Counted from the first letter of the stretch, positions 35,147-44,829 are shown. The stretch: 64,000 nucleotides of DNA from Mesorhizobium temperatum (GCF_002284575.1 NZ_NPKJ01000066.1:255587-319586); one strand, 5' to 3'. A program made the numbers and translations. Notes: generated by a model not told the origin, from the letters alone.

Positions 35147-35455
35147 TCACGTTGTACAAGAGGCCGGGTTGGCCATCATGCCGCTGTCAATGGAAGCTTG
35201 GAGCGCATATTGCAGCTTTGCAATTGCATTCGCACCTACGTGCCCGCCATTCTGCATCAGTTCGGCCAGCACGGGCCGAGCGCGGTCTCGGTTTCCGAGT
35301 CGCCGCCGCGCCTCCTCAAGCTCGTGCTCCAACCGTTCGAAGGTCGGCGTATAGGCTTCGCCGTGACGAACGACCAAATAGGCCGCGACAGCCAGAATCC
35401 GTTCTAGCTCCGCGGGCGATGGTTGAGGCCTGAGAAATTCGGCGGAGCGCGCCAT
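35147..35455 (-). CDS. Hypothetical protein near the trb cluster
   Basis: 102 residues, soluble, helical and charged: SPAELERILAVAAYLVVRHG, then YTPTFERLEHELEEARRRLG and a C-terminal part with LQYALQASIDSG. No signal peptide and no motif I can name. It is on the same strand as the trb genes and 29 bases beyond the DUF2274 gene, so it may be the last gene of that transcript. The reading frame has coding character, but there is no domain evidence. Confidence 0.5.
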   Translation of the reverse strand: MARSAEFLRPQPSPAELERILAVAAYLVVRHGEAYTPTFERLEHELEEARRRLGNRDRARPVLAELMQNGGHVGANAIAKLQYALQASIDSGMMANPASCTT

Positions 35456-35484
35456 GGTTTGGCTTGACCAACCTTCTGCTTCAC

Positions 35485-35757
35485 CTACTCAGAACCTGAA
35501 CCCTGCAGGCGTCGCGATCTCTCCGAGATGCCGGCAGGCGGCAGGCCTTCTTTCCGGGCCTTGGCAAACGCTCGGTCGCCTTCCAGAAACCCCGCCAGCA
35601 TGAATGGGATAAGTTCAGCCACCGTTTCCGACTCGCCATAGGTCTGACGGTAAAGCGCCGCATAGTCCTGGAGCGCTTGGCTCAGGTCCGCGCTAACTGT
35701 GATGGTGATCTTGGAAGGCGTCCGGTCGGGGAGCTTCCCGAGTTTCAGGTTGGCCAT
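35485..35757 (-). CDS. DUF2274 protein downstream of trbI
   Basis: 90 residues: MANLKLGKLPDRTPSKITI, then a helical part with LSQALQDYAALYRQTYG and VAELIPFMLAGFLEGDRAFA. It is a small protein of the DUF2274 family, which is regularly the last gene of rhizobial trb clusters. It resembles ribbon-helix-helix proteins in layout (a basic strand, then two helices), so a regulatory role is possible but not shown. It starts 12 bases after the trbI stop. Confidence 0.8.
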   Translation of the reverse strand: MANLKLGKLPDRTPSKITITVSADLSQALQDYAALYRQTYGESETVAELIPFMLAGFLEGDRAFAKARKEGLPPAGISERSRRLQGSGSE

Positions 35758-35769
35758 GACTACTCCTGT

Positions 35770-36984
35770 TCAACTCGGGTACGGCCGCAGCACGAGATCC
35801 TTGTGTACGACGACGCGCAACGGCCAACCGGGGCGGACGGTGATGGTGGGTTGAATATTGAGGTTCTTTTCGGTGATGTGCTGGCCGGCCCGACTGACGT
35901 TCTGCTGGGCGGATTCGCGGATTGCCTTCATCAGATCGCTTTCGTCTTCCCCGAGGCTCAATTCCGTGCCGACGCCAAGCAATGTGGCTAATGCAACGCC
36001 CTTGATCAGCTGCCAGGTGTGGAAATCCACCTTGTCCTCAAGGCCAGCATAGCCAGCGATGTCGGTCGCGGGCAGATTGTCGATCTCGATGGAGGAGCCG
36101 TCGGGCAGCAGAATGCGTTGCCAGACCAGCAGCGCGCGCCTTTGTCCAAAGGCGACAACACTGTCATAGGTGCCGATCAGGCGAGACCCCTGTGGGATCA
36201 GCAGGATTCCACCGGTGACTGTGTCATGCACGTTCTCGGTGACCTGTGCGACGACGAGGCCGGGCAAGTCGGAATTGATGCCGGTGATGAGGCTTGCTGC
36301 GATCACGCTGCCGGCCATCAGCTGATACGGCGAAGCCGGCGTCTGCAAGGAATGCGGATTGTAGATCCCGCTTGTGTTCCGCTGGCTGATAAAATCGAGC
36401 TTGCGCTGCTGATTGTTCTGGTCGCCCTCGGCCGGGGCAACGGAAGCCGAGGCGCGTGCGGCATCGGATTGCGGAAGCGGCTCAAATGGCCTCTGCACAT
36501 CCTGCCCACTGCCGGCCACGTCTATCTGCCGGGGTCGATTCTCGATCGAAAAAAAGACTTTCGATTCACGTGCCTCAATCGCCTGCTGAGCAAGGCGCTG
36601 TTCCTGGTCGGAAATCTCGTGCCCCGGCGCGATGCCGAGTTGGCGCTGGCGTTCGAGGATCGGCCGGCCCAGATCGCCTGGTAATGGCGGGCCGAGCACA
36701 GGCGCGTTCGGCTTGATGCCGGAATAGTCTCTTGGAAGCGTTTCAAGTCCCTCTGCGGTTGGCTTACGCTCGGTGTTGTAAAGCTCTTCCGCCTGCTCTT
36801 TGATGCGCAGTGCCGGTCCCTGCAACGCCAGCATGGTGACGCCGAATATGGCGCTGGATCCGAGTGCAGCAATCGCGATGATCACACCGCGCTTGAACCG
36901 CACCGCACGACGGGGTGAGGCCCGTAACTGCAGCTGTTCGGGATCGAGTTTTGGCGGAGCATTGGAGTGGGAAGTATCGGTCAT
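35770..36984 (-). CDS. trbI: Conjugal transfer protein TrbI (VirB10-like)
   Basis: 404 residues from ATG 36984 (an in-frame start at 37002 overlaps trbG). One membrane helix lies at about 38-58, a Pro-rich linker follows, then the VirB10 beta-barrel domain (about 190-400) with DLPGLVVAQVTENVHDTVTG, LLIPQGSRLIGTYDS and LPDGSSIEIDNLPATDIAGYAG. It links inner and outer membrane parts of the type IV secretion channel. It is collinear with trbG and trbF upstream. Length and motifs are normal, so it looks functional. Confidence 0.93.
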   Translation of the reverse strand: MTDTSHSNAPPKLDPEQLQLRASPRRAVRFKRGVIIAIAALGSSAIFGVTMLALQGPALRIKEQAEELYNTERKPTAEGLETLPRDYSGIKPNAPVLGPPLPGDLGRPILERQRQLGIAPGHEISDQEQRLAQQAIEARESKVFFSIENRPRQIDVAGSGQDVQRPFEPLPQSDAARASASVAPAEGDQNNQQRKLDFISQRNTSGIYNPHSLQTPASPYQLMAGSVIAASLITGINSDLPGLVVAQVTENVHDTVTGGILLIPQGSRLIGTYDSVVAFGQRRALLVWQRILLPDGSSIEIDNLPATDIAGYAGLEDKVDFHTWQLIKGVALATLLGVGTELSLGEDESDLMKAIRESAQQNVSRAGQHITEKNLNIQPTITVRPGWPLRVVVHKDLVLRPYPS

Positions 36985-36998
36985 GAGCGCTTCCCCCC

Positions 36999-38024
36999 TC
37001 ACCTGCCGGAACGCGCAAAAAGTGCTATCCGCCGGGGCGGTTGCCGGCCGTCAGTCCTCGTGATGCGGACCACCTGCTGCTGCTTGGTGCCGAGCCGCAG
37101 TTCGGCCGCGGCAAAGAGGCGATCGACGATGTAATAGTTGCCGCGCATGCGGTAATTGACGAGCTGGCTGTCCCCGTCAGCTCCAACGACGAAGAGCGGC
37201 GGCGCCTCGCCCTGATCGATGCGGCGCGGAAATTCGATATAAACGTTGCGGCCATCGTCGAAGGCACGCGTCGGCCTCCAAGGCGGCGCGTCGCCGGTAA
37301 TCGAATAGCGGAAGCGAATATTCTCGAGCGCCACATTCGACGCCACCGGCATGGCTGCCTCGGCCTGAGCGTTGCGCCGGCGAAGCGCGATGATCTGGTC
37401 CTCGCTGTAGGTCCAGGAAATCGCCGCCATAGCCGTCTTTTCCGTGCTTTGAAGCTGCAAATGATAGGTCCGCCGGTCGGTGCTGATGACCAGATTGGTG
37501 CTGAGCCCCGGTGCGAAGGGCTTCACCAGCACATGGGTTCGCTGGTTGTCGCCGGAACCACTGACAGTGTCGCCAATCACCCAGCGCACTGTATCGCCGG
37601 CCGACACAGATGAGAGTTTCTCGCCTGGTTGCAGGGCGATGTCGACGACGCGCTCGGGTGCTGCGTAGAGCTGGTAAAGTGCGCCTTCCGTGTAGGGATA
37701 GACCTGTACCGCGTTGACATAGCCATACCTTGTGGGTTGCTGCGTCGCCGCCTTGTTGGCATCTGCGACGCGTTCTTCAGGGGAGCGCTTGTCTGCGACG
37801 ACTTTGACCGGTTCGGGCTGCAGCTGGCCGGGTAGCGGCAGGGGTTTTGGCACCTCGACGACCCTGACCGGTTTTTCCGGCGCCTTCTCAATCGCTGCCG
37901 GTTTGAAGTCAGCAGCGTCATAGGAAATCTCAGGTGGCGGTACCTTCGAGGCACAGGCGCAGAGGACCGCTGCCGAGGTCGACAGGATCAGCGCGGCACA
38001 GACCGATGACACTTTATTCTTCAT
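36999..38024 (-). CDS. trbG: Conjugal transfer protein TrbG (VirB9-like)
   Basis: 341 residues from ATG 38024. The signal peptide ends in a lipobox-like LCAC, so it may be lipid-anchored. The VirB9 fold follows: RYGYVNAVQVYPYTEGALYQLYA (split strands), VSAGDTVRWVIGDTVSGSG, LVISTDRRTYHLQLQS and the C-terminal GNYYIVDRLFAAAELRLG. It forms part of the outer-membrane core complex with TrbI. The start overlaps the end of trbF, typical of a coupled operon. Confidence 0.92.
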   Translation of the reverse strand: MKNKVSSVCAALILSTSAAVLCACASKVPPPEISYDAADFKPAAIEKAPEKPVRVVEVPKPLPLPGQLQPEPVKVVADKRSPEERVADANKAATQQPTRYGYVNAVQVYPYTEGALYQLYAAPERVVDIALQPGEKLSSVSAGDTVRWVIGDTVSGSGDNQRTHVLVKPFAPGLSTNLVISTDRRTYHLQLQSTEKTAMAAISWTYSEDQIIALRRRNAQAEAAMPVASNVALENIRFRYSITGDAPPWRPTRAFDDGRNVYIEFPRRIDQGEAPPLFVVGADGDSQLVNYRMRGNYYIVDRLFAAAELRLGTKQQQVVRITRTDGRQPPRRIALFARSGR

Positions 38025-38745
38025 TGTCGGGCTCCTTCGGGGAAACGGATGTCGGCGGGGCACTGTCGAGTTCGCGCGACCAGTCGATGGCATTGATGAA
38101 GACGCCGAGGGGATTTCGGCGCAGCTGGTCTGAATTGCTTGGCGGGCGGATCACCACTGTAAGGATCGCGGTCCAGCGACTGGTGCTGGCGAGGCTGTCG
38201 CGCTCATAGACCTGTTCGGACCACTTGACCTGAAAGGAGCTGTCGGAGGCTCTCACGACACTGGTGACCTGCACCGAAACGCTGCGCGTACCGATCTTTC
38301 CGAACGGGTCGTTCGCCTTTGCGTATTCATTGAGGAAAAGAGCGGCACGGTCGGTCGCGAAGTCGTAGGCTGAAAGCCAATTCTGGCGCACCAGCACCGG
38401 ATCGGTGGAGATGGCGCGAACACTCGAAATAAAGCGGCCGAGATGCCAGGCGATCTGTGCATCCGACGGTTCATAGTCCTGGATCGCCGGCGCGACGGCG
38501 CGTGCTTCGCCGAACCGGTCAACCTCGACGACGTAGGGAACGACGCGGCTTTGCGTCGATTGCCACATCAGCCCGCCGGAAAGCCCGATCGCCAGTGCTA
38601 GGCTGCCGAAGGCCATAAGCCGCCAGTTCCTGGCTTGAACGCAGGCGGAGCCGATACGCTCATCCCAGAGCTGACCGGCCTTTTGATACGGTGTGACGGG
38701 TTCGGGTGTCTTCCCGTAACGCTGAACGGGTCGCTTGAAGAGCAT
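38014..38745 (-). CDS. trbF: Conjugal transfer protein TrbF (VirB8-like)
   Basis: 243 residues. A short cytoplasmic part with YQKAGQLWDERIGSA is followed by one membrane helix (about 45-65) and the periplasmic VirB8 domain (about 70-225): VVPYVVEVDRFGEARAV, AWHLGRFISSVRAIS, and WTAILTVVIRPP near the end. It is the inner-membrane scaffold of the channel. Stop and start positions abut those of trbL and trbG. Intact by length and motifs. Confidence 0.92.
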   Translation of the reverse strand: MLFKRPVQRYGKTPEPVTPYQKAGQLWDERIGSACVQARNWRLMAFGSLALAIGLSGGLMWQSTQSRVVPYVVEVDRFGEARAVAPAIQDYEPSDAQIAWHLGRFISSVRAISTDPVLVRQNWLSAYDFATDRAALFLNEYAKANDPFGKIGTRSVSVQVTSVVRASDSSFQVKWSEQVYERDSLASTSRWTAILTVVIRPPSNSDQLRRNPLGVFINAIDWSRELDSAPPTSVSPKEPDNEE

Positions 38746-40068
38746 CTAGTCGTCCTTATCGTTGAGGGAGGGATTGGCGCTGCCGCCCGGCCGATCGCCC
38801 TCACGGAGGGCTTGCATCGCGGTGTGACGATGGGCTCGCGCGGTCTGTTCGGAGCGAAGGCGCCTCGCCCAGGTCGGCGCAGTGTCGGAGGTCGCAGCGG
38901 CAGGACTTCCGGTCATTGACGCGGTCGGCGTACCGCCGGTCGCAGTCCAGGCGGCCTCACGGCCGGCATCGGCGCTGCGCCTGACAGGTTCGGCAGCTGA
39001 TCGCGCTCTGCCTATCGCGGCGCCGGCGACGGCATTTGTGACACCGTGCATTCCAGCAGCTACGCCGGACAAGCCGGAGTCGGGCGAGGTTGCACGTCCG
39101 ATCTGCCAAGCCGTGGAAGCAGCCGATCCCATGGTTGTGCCGGCGCGGACTGCGGCGAGACTGCCGCCGGTTGCCATCCGCGCGCCGGCAAACGCCGCGC
39201 CTCCGGCAACGAGCGATGCACCGGCGGCGGCCGCGGTAGTTCCGAGCGCGGAGCCCGCGCCAAGCTGCGGTGCACCAGAGACAAGACCCGAGGCGATCCC
39301 CGGCCCGAAGATGCCAAGCCCAAGCAGGGCCAGCGCGCCAAGCACCTGTGCCATGGCGGCGGCCAGATCCGGCTCCTTGCCTTGCAGCGCGGAAGCGAAC
39401 TCGCCGAAGAGCGTGGAGCCGATGCCGACGATGACGGCGAGGACCATGACCTTGATGCCCGATGAGATCACATTGCCGAGCACGCGCTCGGCAAGAAAGG
39501 CCGACCGATTCCAGAGTGCGAAAGGCACCAGAATGAAACCGGCCAACGTCGTGAGCTTGAACTCCAGGATGGTGATGAAGAGCTGGATGGAAAGAATGAA
39601 GAAGGCGATGATGACCAGGAACCAGGCCACAAGCAGCACGAAGATGGTGAGCGCGTTGCCGAAGAACTCAGGGAAGCCAAGAAGCTGGCTTGCCTGATCG
39701 AGCAGCGGCCAGGCGCTCTCGAAGCCAGTCGCGGCAATGCGGCCGGGGCGCAGGAGATTGTCCGGGGAGAGAGTGCCTGATGAGGCATTAATGCCGAGAC
39801 CGGCAAAGGAGCGGTAGATGATGTCGGCGAGATTCTTGAAATTGTTCAGGATGAAGGCAAAGACGCCGACATAGAGCACCTTCCGGATGAGCCGCCCTAG
39901 AACATTGGGTTCGCCGCCGAGCGCCCAGGCCAGGCCTGCCAGTGTGATGTCGATGCCGATCAGGATCGTGGTGAGGAAGGCGACGTCGCCCGAAAGCAGA
40001 CCGAACCCGCTATCAATATAGCGGATGAAGGTCTCCATGAAGCGATCGATGACGCCGAGGTCGTTCAT
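38746..40068 (-). CDS. trbL: Conjugal transfer protein TrbL (VirB6-like)
   Basis: 440 residues. Five or more membrane helices fill about residues 25-260 (FLTTILIGIDITLAGLAWAL, FLVIIAFFILSIQLFITILE, VMVLAVIVGIGSTLFG). The end is Ala/Gly/Ser/Thr-rich and soluble, with ARRLRSEQTARAHRH near the terminus, as in TrbL. It is the polytopic inner-membrane part of the channel. The gene abuts trbF and begins 33 bases after trbJ; no trbK gene lies between, where it is often found. Confidence 0.92.
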   Translation of the reverse strand: MNDLGVIDRFMETFIRYIDSGFGLLSGDVAFLTTILIGIDITLAGLAWALGGEPNVLGRLIRKVLYVGVFAFILNNFKNLADIIYRSFAGLGINASSGTLSPDNLLRPGRIAATGFESAWPLLDQASQLLGFPEFFGNALTIFVLLVAWFLVIIAFFILSIQLFITILEFKLTTLAGFILVPFALWNRSAFLAERVLGNVISSGIKVMVLAVIVGIGSTLFGEFASALQGKEPDLAAAMAQVLGALALLGLGIFGPGIASGLVSGAPQLGAGSALGTTAAAAGASLVAGGAAFAGARMATGGSLAAVRAGTTMGSAASTAWQIGRATSPDSGLSGVAAGMHGVTNAVAGAAIGRARSAAEPVRRSADAGREAAWTATGGTPTASMTGSPAAATSDTAPTWARRLRSEQTARAHRHTAMQALREGDRPGGSANPSLNDKDD

Positions 40069-40101
40069 GCCGCCGCCTTCCTCGTTCGAAGAGATGCTTG
40101 G

Positions 40102-40827
40102 TCAGTTGCCGGAATAGGCCGTGCCGGAGCCAAGGAAGCGGCGCGTTGTCTCGCGGGCGGCTTCCTCGGACTGCGCCTTGCGCGCCGCATCCTCAGCCTC
40201 AGCCCGAAACTGCGTCGCCAGCAGCGTCTGGATCTGCATCTGCTGCTTGGTGGAGAGGGCGATCAGCTGGTTGGTGGCCTGGCTTGCCTGAAGCGAACCG
40301 GCCGCGCCCTGGCTGCGGTTGACGAGATCGGCAAGCAGGTCGCCATCGGCACGGACGTTCTCGACAATCTGCGACTGGACGCCCATGGTCTGGCGGAATG
40401 CCTGCATCGCGCTATGCCAGCGCTCGCGCGCGGCGCTCGCCACATCGCTGACCTTGATCGCGGCGTCGTAGCTTTCCGGATATTGCTTGCGCCACTGGTC
40501 TTGAAGCTGGTCGAGATCAAAGCTCAGCCCGCTCGCCTGCTCCATCAGCCCGTTGACGCGACGGAGCGCGCCGGTGAGTTGACCAACCGAGGAAAAGTCC
40601 AGACGCTGAAGGTTGCGCGCCATGTTCTGCAGCATGGTCGCCTGGTTTTGCAGCGACTGGATTTGGTTGTTGATCTGCTCCAGCGAGCGTGCCGCTGTCA
40701 GCACGTTCTGCGCATAGTTCGACGGATCGAACACGATCAGAGCGGAGGCCGGCTGGATGTAGTCGGCCATCGGTTTGGCGATCAGGGAAACGGTGATCAG
40801 GCTGGTGAGAAGGCGGCGCCGCATCAT
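40102..40827 (-). CDS. trbJ: Conjugal transfer protein TrbJ (VirB5-like)
   Basis: 241 residues from ATG 40827, which overlaps the trbE stop; a longer upstream frame is not coding. A signal peptide (about 1-28, ending ASA) leads into VFDPSNYAQNVLTAARSLEQ, then long helices with INNQIQSLQNQATMLQNMAR. This is the VirB5-like pilus-tip family. The C-terminal part has EDAARKAQSEEAARE. Intact by length. Confidence 0.92.
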   Translation of the reverse strand: MMRRRLLTSLITVSLIAKPMADYIQPASALIVFDPSNYAQNVLTAARSLEQINNQIQSLQNQATMLQNMARNLQRLDFSSVGQLTGALRRVNGLMEQASGLSFDLDQLQDQWRKQYPESYDAAIKVSDVASAARERWHSAMQAFRQTMGVQSQIVENVRADGDLLADLVNRSQGAAGSLQASQATNQLIALSTKQQMQIQTLLATQFRAEAEDAARKAQSEEAARETTRRFLGSGTAYSGN

Positions 40828-43274
40828 GACGATTGCTCCTTGTTTGGTTGATGGAACTGCCGGAGAAGCTCGGCGGCCCAATCGAGGCCGCGCGCGCTCA
40901 GGAAACGGGAGGCGAAGCTGTCCTGCCCGTGCTCGGACAGGATGGTGTCGATCAAGGTCTGCGTGGCCGGATCGGAGGTGCCGCACAGCGCCAGAGCGAT
41001 GGGGCCAAGCCCGAGTTCGAAAAGACGGTTGCCGCGGCGGGACTGCAGATAGTAGTGGCGCTTCGGCGTGGCACGGGCGATCAGTTCGATCTGCCGCTCG
41101 TTCAGGCCGAAGCGCTCGTAGGCTGCCCGCGCCTGCGGTTCCACGGCACGATCATTGGGAAGAAAAATGCGCTGTGGGCAGCTCTCGATGATCGCCGGCG
41201 CGATCGAAGAGCCAGCAATGTCGGCAAGCGACTGCGTCGCGAAGACAACCGACACGTTCCTCTTTCGCAGCACCTTCAGCCATTCGCGGATGCGGGCGGC
41301 AAAGAGCGGGTTGTCGAGATACACCCACGCCTCATCGAGCATGAGCAGCGTCGGCCGGCCGTCGAAGCGCTCCTCGAGCCGGTGGAACAGATAGGAGAGC
41401 ACCGGCAGAACGGCACCTTCTTGATGCATCAGCTCCTCGGTCTCGAAACACTGCACATCCGACAGAGCCAGCCGATCATCATCGGCATCGAGCAGCCGAC
41501 CGAAGGGGCCGTCCAGCGTGTAGGGCATCAATGCAGACTTCAGTTCATTGGACTGAAGCAGGATCGACAGGCCGGTCAGCGTACGTTCCTGCGCCGGCGC
41601 GGTGGCAAGGCTGGTCAGTGCCGACCAGATCGCCTCCTTCACCTCCGGCGTAACGGTGACGTTTTCATGGGCAATGAGGCCGGTGATCCATTCTGCCGCC
41701 CAGGTGCGGATAACCTGGTTGTTGATGTTGCGCAGTGGCTGAAAGGCAGACGTCCTGTCGGCGCCCAGCGCGTGGTGCTCTCCACCCATGGCGAGTGTTG
41801 CTGCGCGCGCCGAATTGCCTTTGTCGAAGATATAGACCTGCGCGCCGGCATAGCGTCGGAACTGCAAAGCAATCAGGGCAAGCAGAACCGATTTGCCGGC
41901 ACCGGTTGGGCCAACGGCCAACATATGGCCGACATCGTCGACATGGGTGGAAAGCCGGAACGGTGTCGACCCGCTGGCCTGGGCAAACAGAAGCGGCGGG
42001 GCCTCTCGCCGGGTGACCTTGGCGAGATGCTCGTTCGCCGCCGGGCCGGCCCACACCGACGACAGCGGCATGAGATGGGCAAGGTTCAGCGTGTGAACGA
42101 GCGGCTGGCGAATGTTGCCATAGACATGACCGGGCAACGAGCCGAGCCACGCCTCGACCGCATTGGTGCTTTCACGGATTGTGGTGAAGCCGAGTCCGTT
42201 GACGATGCGTTCGACCGCGCGAAGTTTTTCCGCGGCGGCTTGGTAGTCCTCGTCCCACACCGTCACGGTTGTGGTGAGGTAGCCGAAGCCGACGTGATCG
42301 CCGCCCAACGCTTGAAGTGCTGCGTCGGCATCGAGTGCCTTGTTATCGGCATCGCTGTCAAGGAGTGGGACGGGTTCATTGGTCACGACCTCGCGCAGGA
42401 TGGCCGCAATCGATTTGCGCTTGGCAAACCACTGCCGCCGCAAGCGCGTCAGTGTCCTTGTGGCTTCGGTCTTATCGAGCGGAATGAAGCGCGTCATCCA
42501 GCGATAGGCGAACTCCTGATGATTGAGTGCATCGAGGATTCCGGGCCGCGTGACGTTCGGGAAACCGAGGATTGTGAGCGTGCGCAGATGTTGGTCGCCC
42601 AGCATCGGCTCCAAGCCACCGGTAAGCGCCGCATCGACCAGGACGCCGTCGAGATACATCGGTGTTTCCGGCACGGCCACTGGCTGGCGGCGGGTCGAGA
42701 TCGTCCCGTGGAGATAAGTCAGCGTCTCTGCATCTTCGAGTGCGCGCACTTCGGGCATGAAGCCCGACAGGAGGTCCAGGACACGGTCGGTCTCGTCACG
42801 GAACCGCGCCAGCTCCTGGCGCCAGTCTCTCTCGCCGTCGGAACGATGCGCATCGACCAGCGCGCTTTCCGCACGCGCCTGGCCATCCGGCGGCGGCATG
42901 AACAGCAAGGTCAGGTGATGACGGCTCTCGAAGTGCGCGACCTTGCCCTCGAACGCCGCGCGCCGTTCTTCGTCGACCAGCCATGACGCTGCATCGGGAA
43001 AATGCGAGCTCGGATAGTCCAGCGCTTCGATGCGCTCGGCCTCAAAGAACAATGCCCAGCCGGAGCCGAGCCTTCTCAGCGCATTGTTCGCCCGCGCACA
43101 GATGCCGACAAGTTCAGCTTCCGTCGCGCTTTCGAGATCGGGCCCACAGAACCGGAAGGTCCGCTGAAAGCTGCCGTCCTTGTTGAGCACGATGCCGGGC
43201 GCGACCAATGCGGCCCAGGGCAGTTGGTCGGCAAGCTTGTCGGCTTTGCTGCGGTATTCTGAAAGGTTCAGCAT
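40824..43274 (-). CDS. trbE: Conjugal transfer ATPase TrbE (VirB4-like)
   Basis: 816 residues. The N-terminal CagE/TrbE domain (about 1-400) precedes the ATPase domain with Walker A AVGPTGAGKSVLLALIALQF (about 455), Walker B LLMLDEAWVYLDN (about 640) and FATQSLADIAGSS. It powers pilus assembly and substrate transfer at the inner membrane. The gene overlaps trbD at its start and trbJ at its end. A 717-codon frame on the opposite strand is a shadow. Full length, all motifs present. Confidence 0.95.
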   Translation of the reverse strand: MLNLSEYRSKADKLADQLPWAALVAPGIVLNKDGSFQRTFRFCGPDLESATEAELVGICARANNALRRLGSGWALFFEAERIEALDYPSSHFPDAASWLVDEERRAAFEGKVAHFESRHHLTLLFMPPPDGQARAESALVDAHRSDGERDWRQELARFRDETDRVLDLLSGFMPEVRALEDAETLTYLHGTISTRRQPVAVPETPMYLDGVLVDAALTGGLEPMLGDQHLRTLTILGFPNVTRPGILDALNHQEFAYRWMTRFIPLDKTEATRTLTRLRRQWFAKRKSIAAILREVVTNEPVPLLDSDADNKALDADAALQALGGDHVGFGYLTTTVTVWDEDYQAAAEKLRAVERIVNGLGFTTIRESTNAVEAWLGSLPGHVYGNIRQPLVHTLNLAHLMPLSSVWAGPAANEHLAKVTRREAPPLLFAQASGSTPFRLSTHVDDVGHMLAVGPTGAGKSVLLALIALQFRRYAGAQVYIFDKGNSARAATLAMGGEHHALGADRTSAFQPLRNINNQVIRTWAAEWITGLIAHENVTVTPEVKEAIWSALTSLATAPAQERTLTGLSILLQSNELKSALMPYTLDGPFGRLLDADDDRLALSDVQCFETEELMHQEGAVLPVLSYLFHRLEERFDGRPTLLMLDEAWVYLDNPLFAARIREWLKVLRKRNVSVVFATQSLADIAGSSIAPAIIESCPQRIFLPNDRAVEPQARAAYERFGLNERQIELIARATPKRHYYLQSRRGNRLFELGLGPIALALCGTSDPATQTLIDTILSEHGQDSFASRFLSARGLDWAAELLRQFHQPNKEQSS

Positions 43275-43540
43275 CTAAACCAACCCTTCTGACGAAGATG
43301 ACGGACAAGCACGCCGGCGAAGTCCGGATCGCGTCTTGCGGCAAAGACCGCGAGCGTGTGTCCCGCGATCCAGAGCACTAGCCCGGCAATCCACTGCTGC
43401 AAGCCAAGGCCGATGGCGGCGGCCACCGTGCCATTGAGGATCGCCACCGCTCGCGGCGCACCGCCCAGCAGGATCGGTTCGGTCAGGGCCCGGTGAACGG
43501 GGACTTCAAAGCCCTCGATATGCTGCTCTCCGCTCGCCAT
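43268..43540 (-). CDS. trbD: Conjugal transfer protein TrbD (VirB3-like)
   Basis: 90 residues. It begins with FEVPVHRALTEPILLGGAPR, the VirB3/TrbD signature, followed by two hydrophobic helices (about 32-50 and 50-68) and a basic end (DPDFAGVLVRHLRQKGW). It is an inner-membrane part of the channel working with TrbE; the two genes overlap by 7 bases. Confidence 0.93.
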   Translation of the reverse strand: MASGEQHIEGFEVPVHRALTEPILLGGAPRAVAILNGTVAAAIGLGLQQWIAGLVLWIAGHTLAVFAARRDPDFAGVLVRHLRQKGWFRC

Positions 43541-43848
43541 CAGACGAGCGCTCCGCCGCCGAAGGAGAAGAAGGAGAGGAAGAAGCTCGATGCCGCGAAG
43601 GCGATCGACAGGCCGAAGACGATCTGGATCAGCCTGCGGAAGCCGCCTGCCGTGTCACCGAAGGCAAGCGTCAGACCGGTGGTGATGATGATGATCACCG
43701 CGATGATCTTGGCGACCGGTCCCTGCACCGACTCCAGGATCTGCTGCAGCGGCTGTTCCCACGGCATGCCGGAGCCAGCCGCATGAGCCTGGGCTGTGAG
43801 AAGAAGCACGAGCGCGGCTGACGGAAGAAAGCGAAGCTTCTTGCGCAT
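43540..43848 (-). CDS. trbC: Conjugal transfer pilin TrbC (VirB2-like)
   Basis: 102 residues with a signal peptide (about 1-24, ending AHA), a short polar part, and two long hydrophobic helices (about 44-62 with AKIIAVIIIITTGLTLAFG and 70-92). This is the form of VirB2/TrbC prepilins. The ending SFFSFGGGALV is short. The gene abuts trbD by one base and starts 12 bases after trbB. Confidence 0.92.
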   Translation of the reverse strand: MRKKLRFLPSAALVLLLTAQAHAAGSGMPWEQPLQQILESVQGPVAKIIAVIIIITTGLTLAFGDTAGGFRRLIQIVFGLSIAFAASSFFLSFFSFGGGALV

Positions 43849-43860
43849 GGAAGTGACCTT

Positions 43861-44829
43861 TCAAAGTTGCTGAAGTTGCGGGAGCGTGAGTTGAGTGACT
43901 GCGTAGTCGCCGCTGCCGTCGAGGCCGGCGACCTCGGCGATCGCCTCAATGCGGCGCGAGGATCCACGGCCGGCGATGAAGACTATCAGGTCGACGGCAT
44001 CGGCGATGAGGCGGCGGGGAACGGTGACGACTGCTTCCTGTGCGAGCTGCTCGATACGGTAGAGGGCGGAGCGCGCAGAATTGGCGTGAACCGTGGCGAT
44101 GCCGCCGGGGTGCCCGGTGTTCCATGCCTTCAGCAAGTCGAGGGCTTCCGCACCTCTTACTTCACCGACGATGATGCGGTCGGGCCTGAGCCGCAGCGTT
44201 GAGCGCACGAGATCGGCGAGCGTGACGGATCCGCGCCTCGTCCTCAAGGCAACGCAGTCCTTCGCCGCGCATTGCAGCTCGCGCGTGTCCTCGATGAGGA
44301 TCACCCGCTCGTCGCATTCTGCGACCTCCGCCAGCAGCGCATTGGCCAGCGTTGTCTTGCCCGAAGACGTGCCGCCGGCGACCACGATGTTGCGCCGCTC
44401 GCGGACTGCCCTCTTGAGCGCATCGACCTGCAGCGGCAGCATGATCCGGTCCGCGACATAGTCGTCCAGCGAGTAGAGCTTTGCCGCTGGTTTACGGATG
44501 GCAAAGCATGGCGCGAGCACGACCGGCGGCAGCAGACCCTCGAAGCGCTCGCCCGACGGCAGTTCGGCACTGACAATCGGATTGTCCGCATGCGCCTCGA
44601 CCCGCACATGGGAGGCGACCAGGCGGATGATGCGTTCCGCTTCGGAAGGGTGCATATGCACGCCGGTATTGACTCGGCCCTCGCCCAGCCGGTCGAGCCG
44701 CAGCGCACCGTCGGGATTGACCATCACCTCGATGACGGATGGTTCGGCAAGGGCTTCGGTGATCGCCGGCCCCATGGCAGTGCGCAGCATGGCACGGCGG
44801 CGATGGTCGGCTTCCGGATGAGAACTCAT
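43861..44829 (-). CDS. trbB: Conjugal transfer ATPase TrbB (VirB11-like)
   Basis: 322 residues. The N-terminal domain has VNPDGALRLDRLGEG; the ATPase domain has Walker A VVAGGTSSGKTTLANALL (about 150), the Asp box VILIEDTRELQC, the Walker B-like RPDRIIVGEVRGAEALDLL and the His box NTGHPGGIATVHANSA. It is a hexameric traffic ATPase for the type IV channel. Its start overlaps the end of the CopG-like gene. Confidence 0.95.
   Translation of the reverse strand: MSSHPEADHRRRAMLRTAMGPAITEALAEPSVIEVMVNPDGALRLDRLGEGRVNTGVHMHPSEAERIIRLVASHVRVEAHADNPIVSAELPSGERFEGLLPPVVLAPCFAIRKPAAKLYSLDDYVADRIMLPLQVDALKRAVRERRNIVVAGGTSSGKTTLANALLAEVAECDERVILIEDTRELQCAAKDCVALRTRRGSVTLADLVRSTLRLRPDRIIVGEVRGAEALDLLKAWNTGHPGGIATVHANSARSALYRIEQLAQEAVVTVPRRLIADAVDLIVFIAGRGSSRRIEAIAEVAGLDGSGDYAVTQLTLPQLQQL

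Noticed and set aside
40833..42986. 717-codon plus-strand open frame
   Set aside because: Lies fully antisense to trbE, which has all VirB4 motifs.
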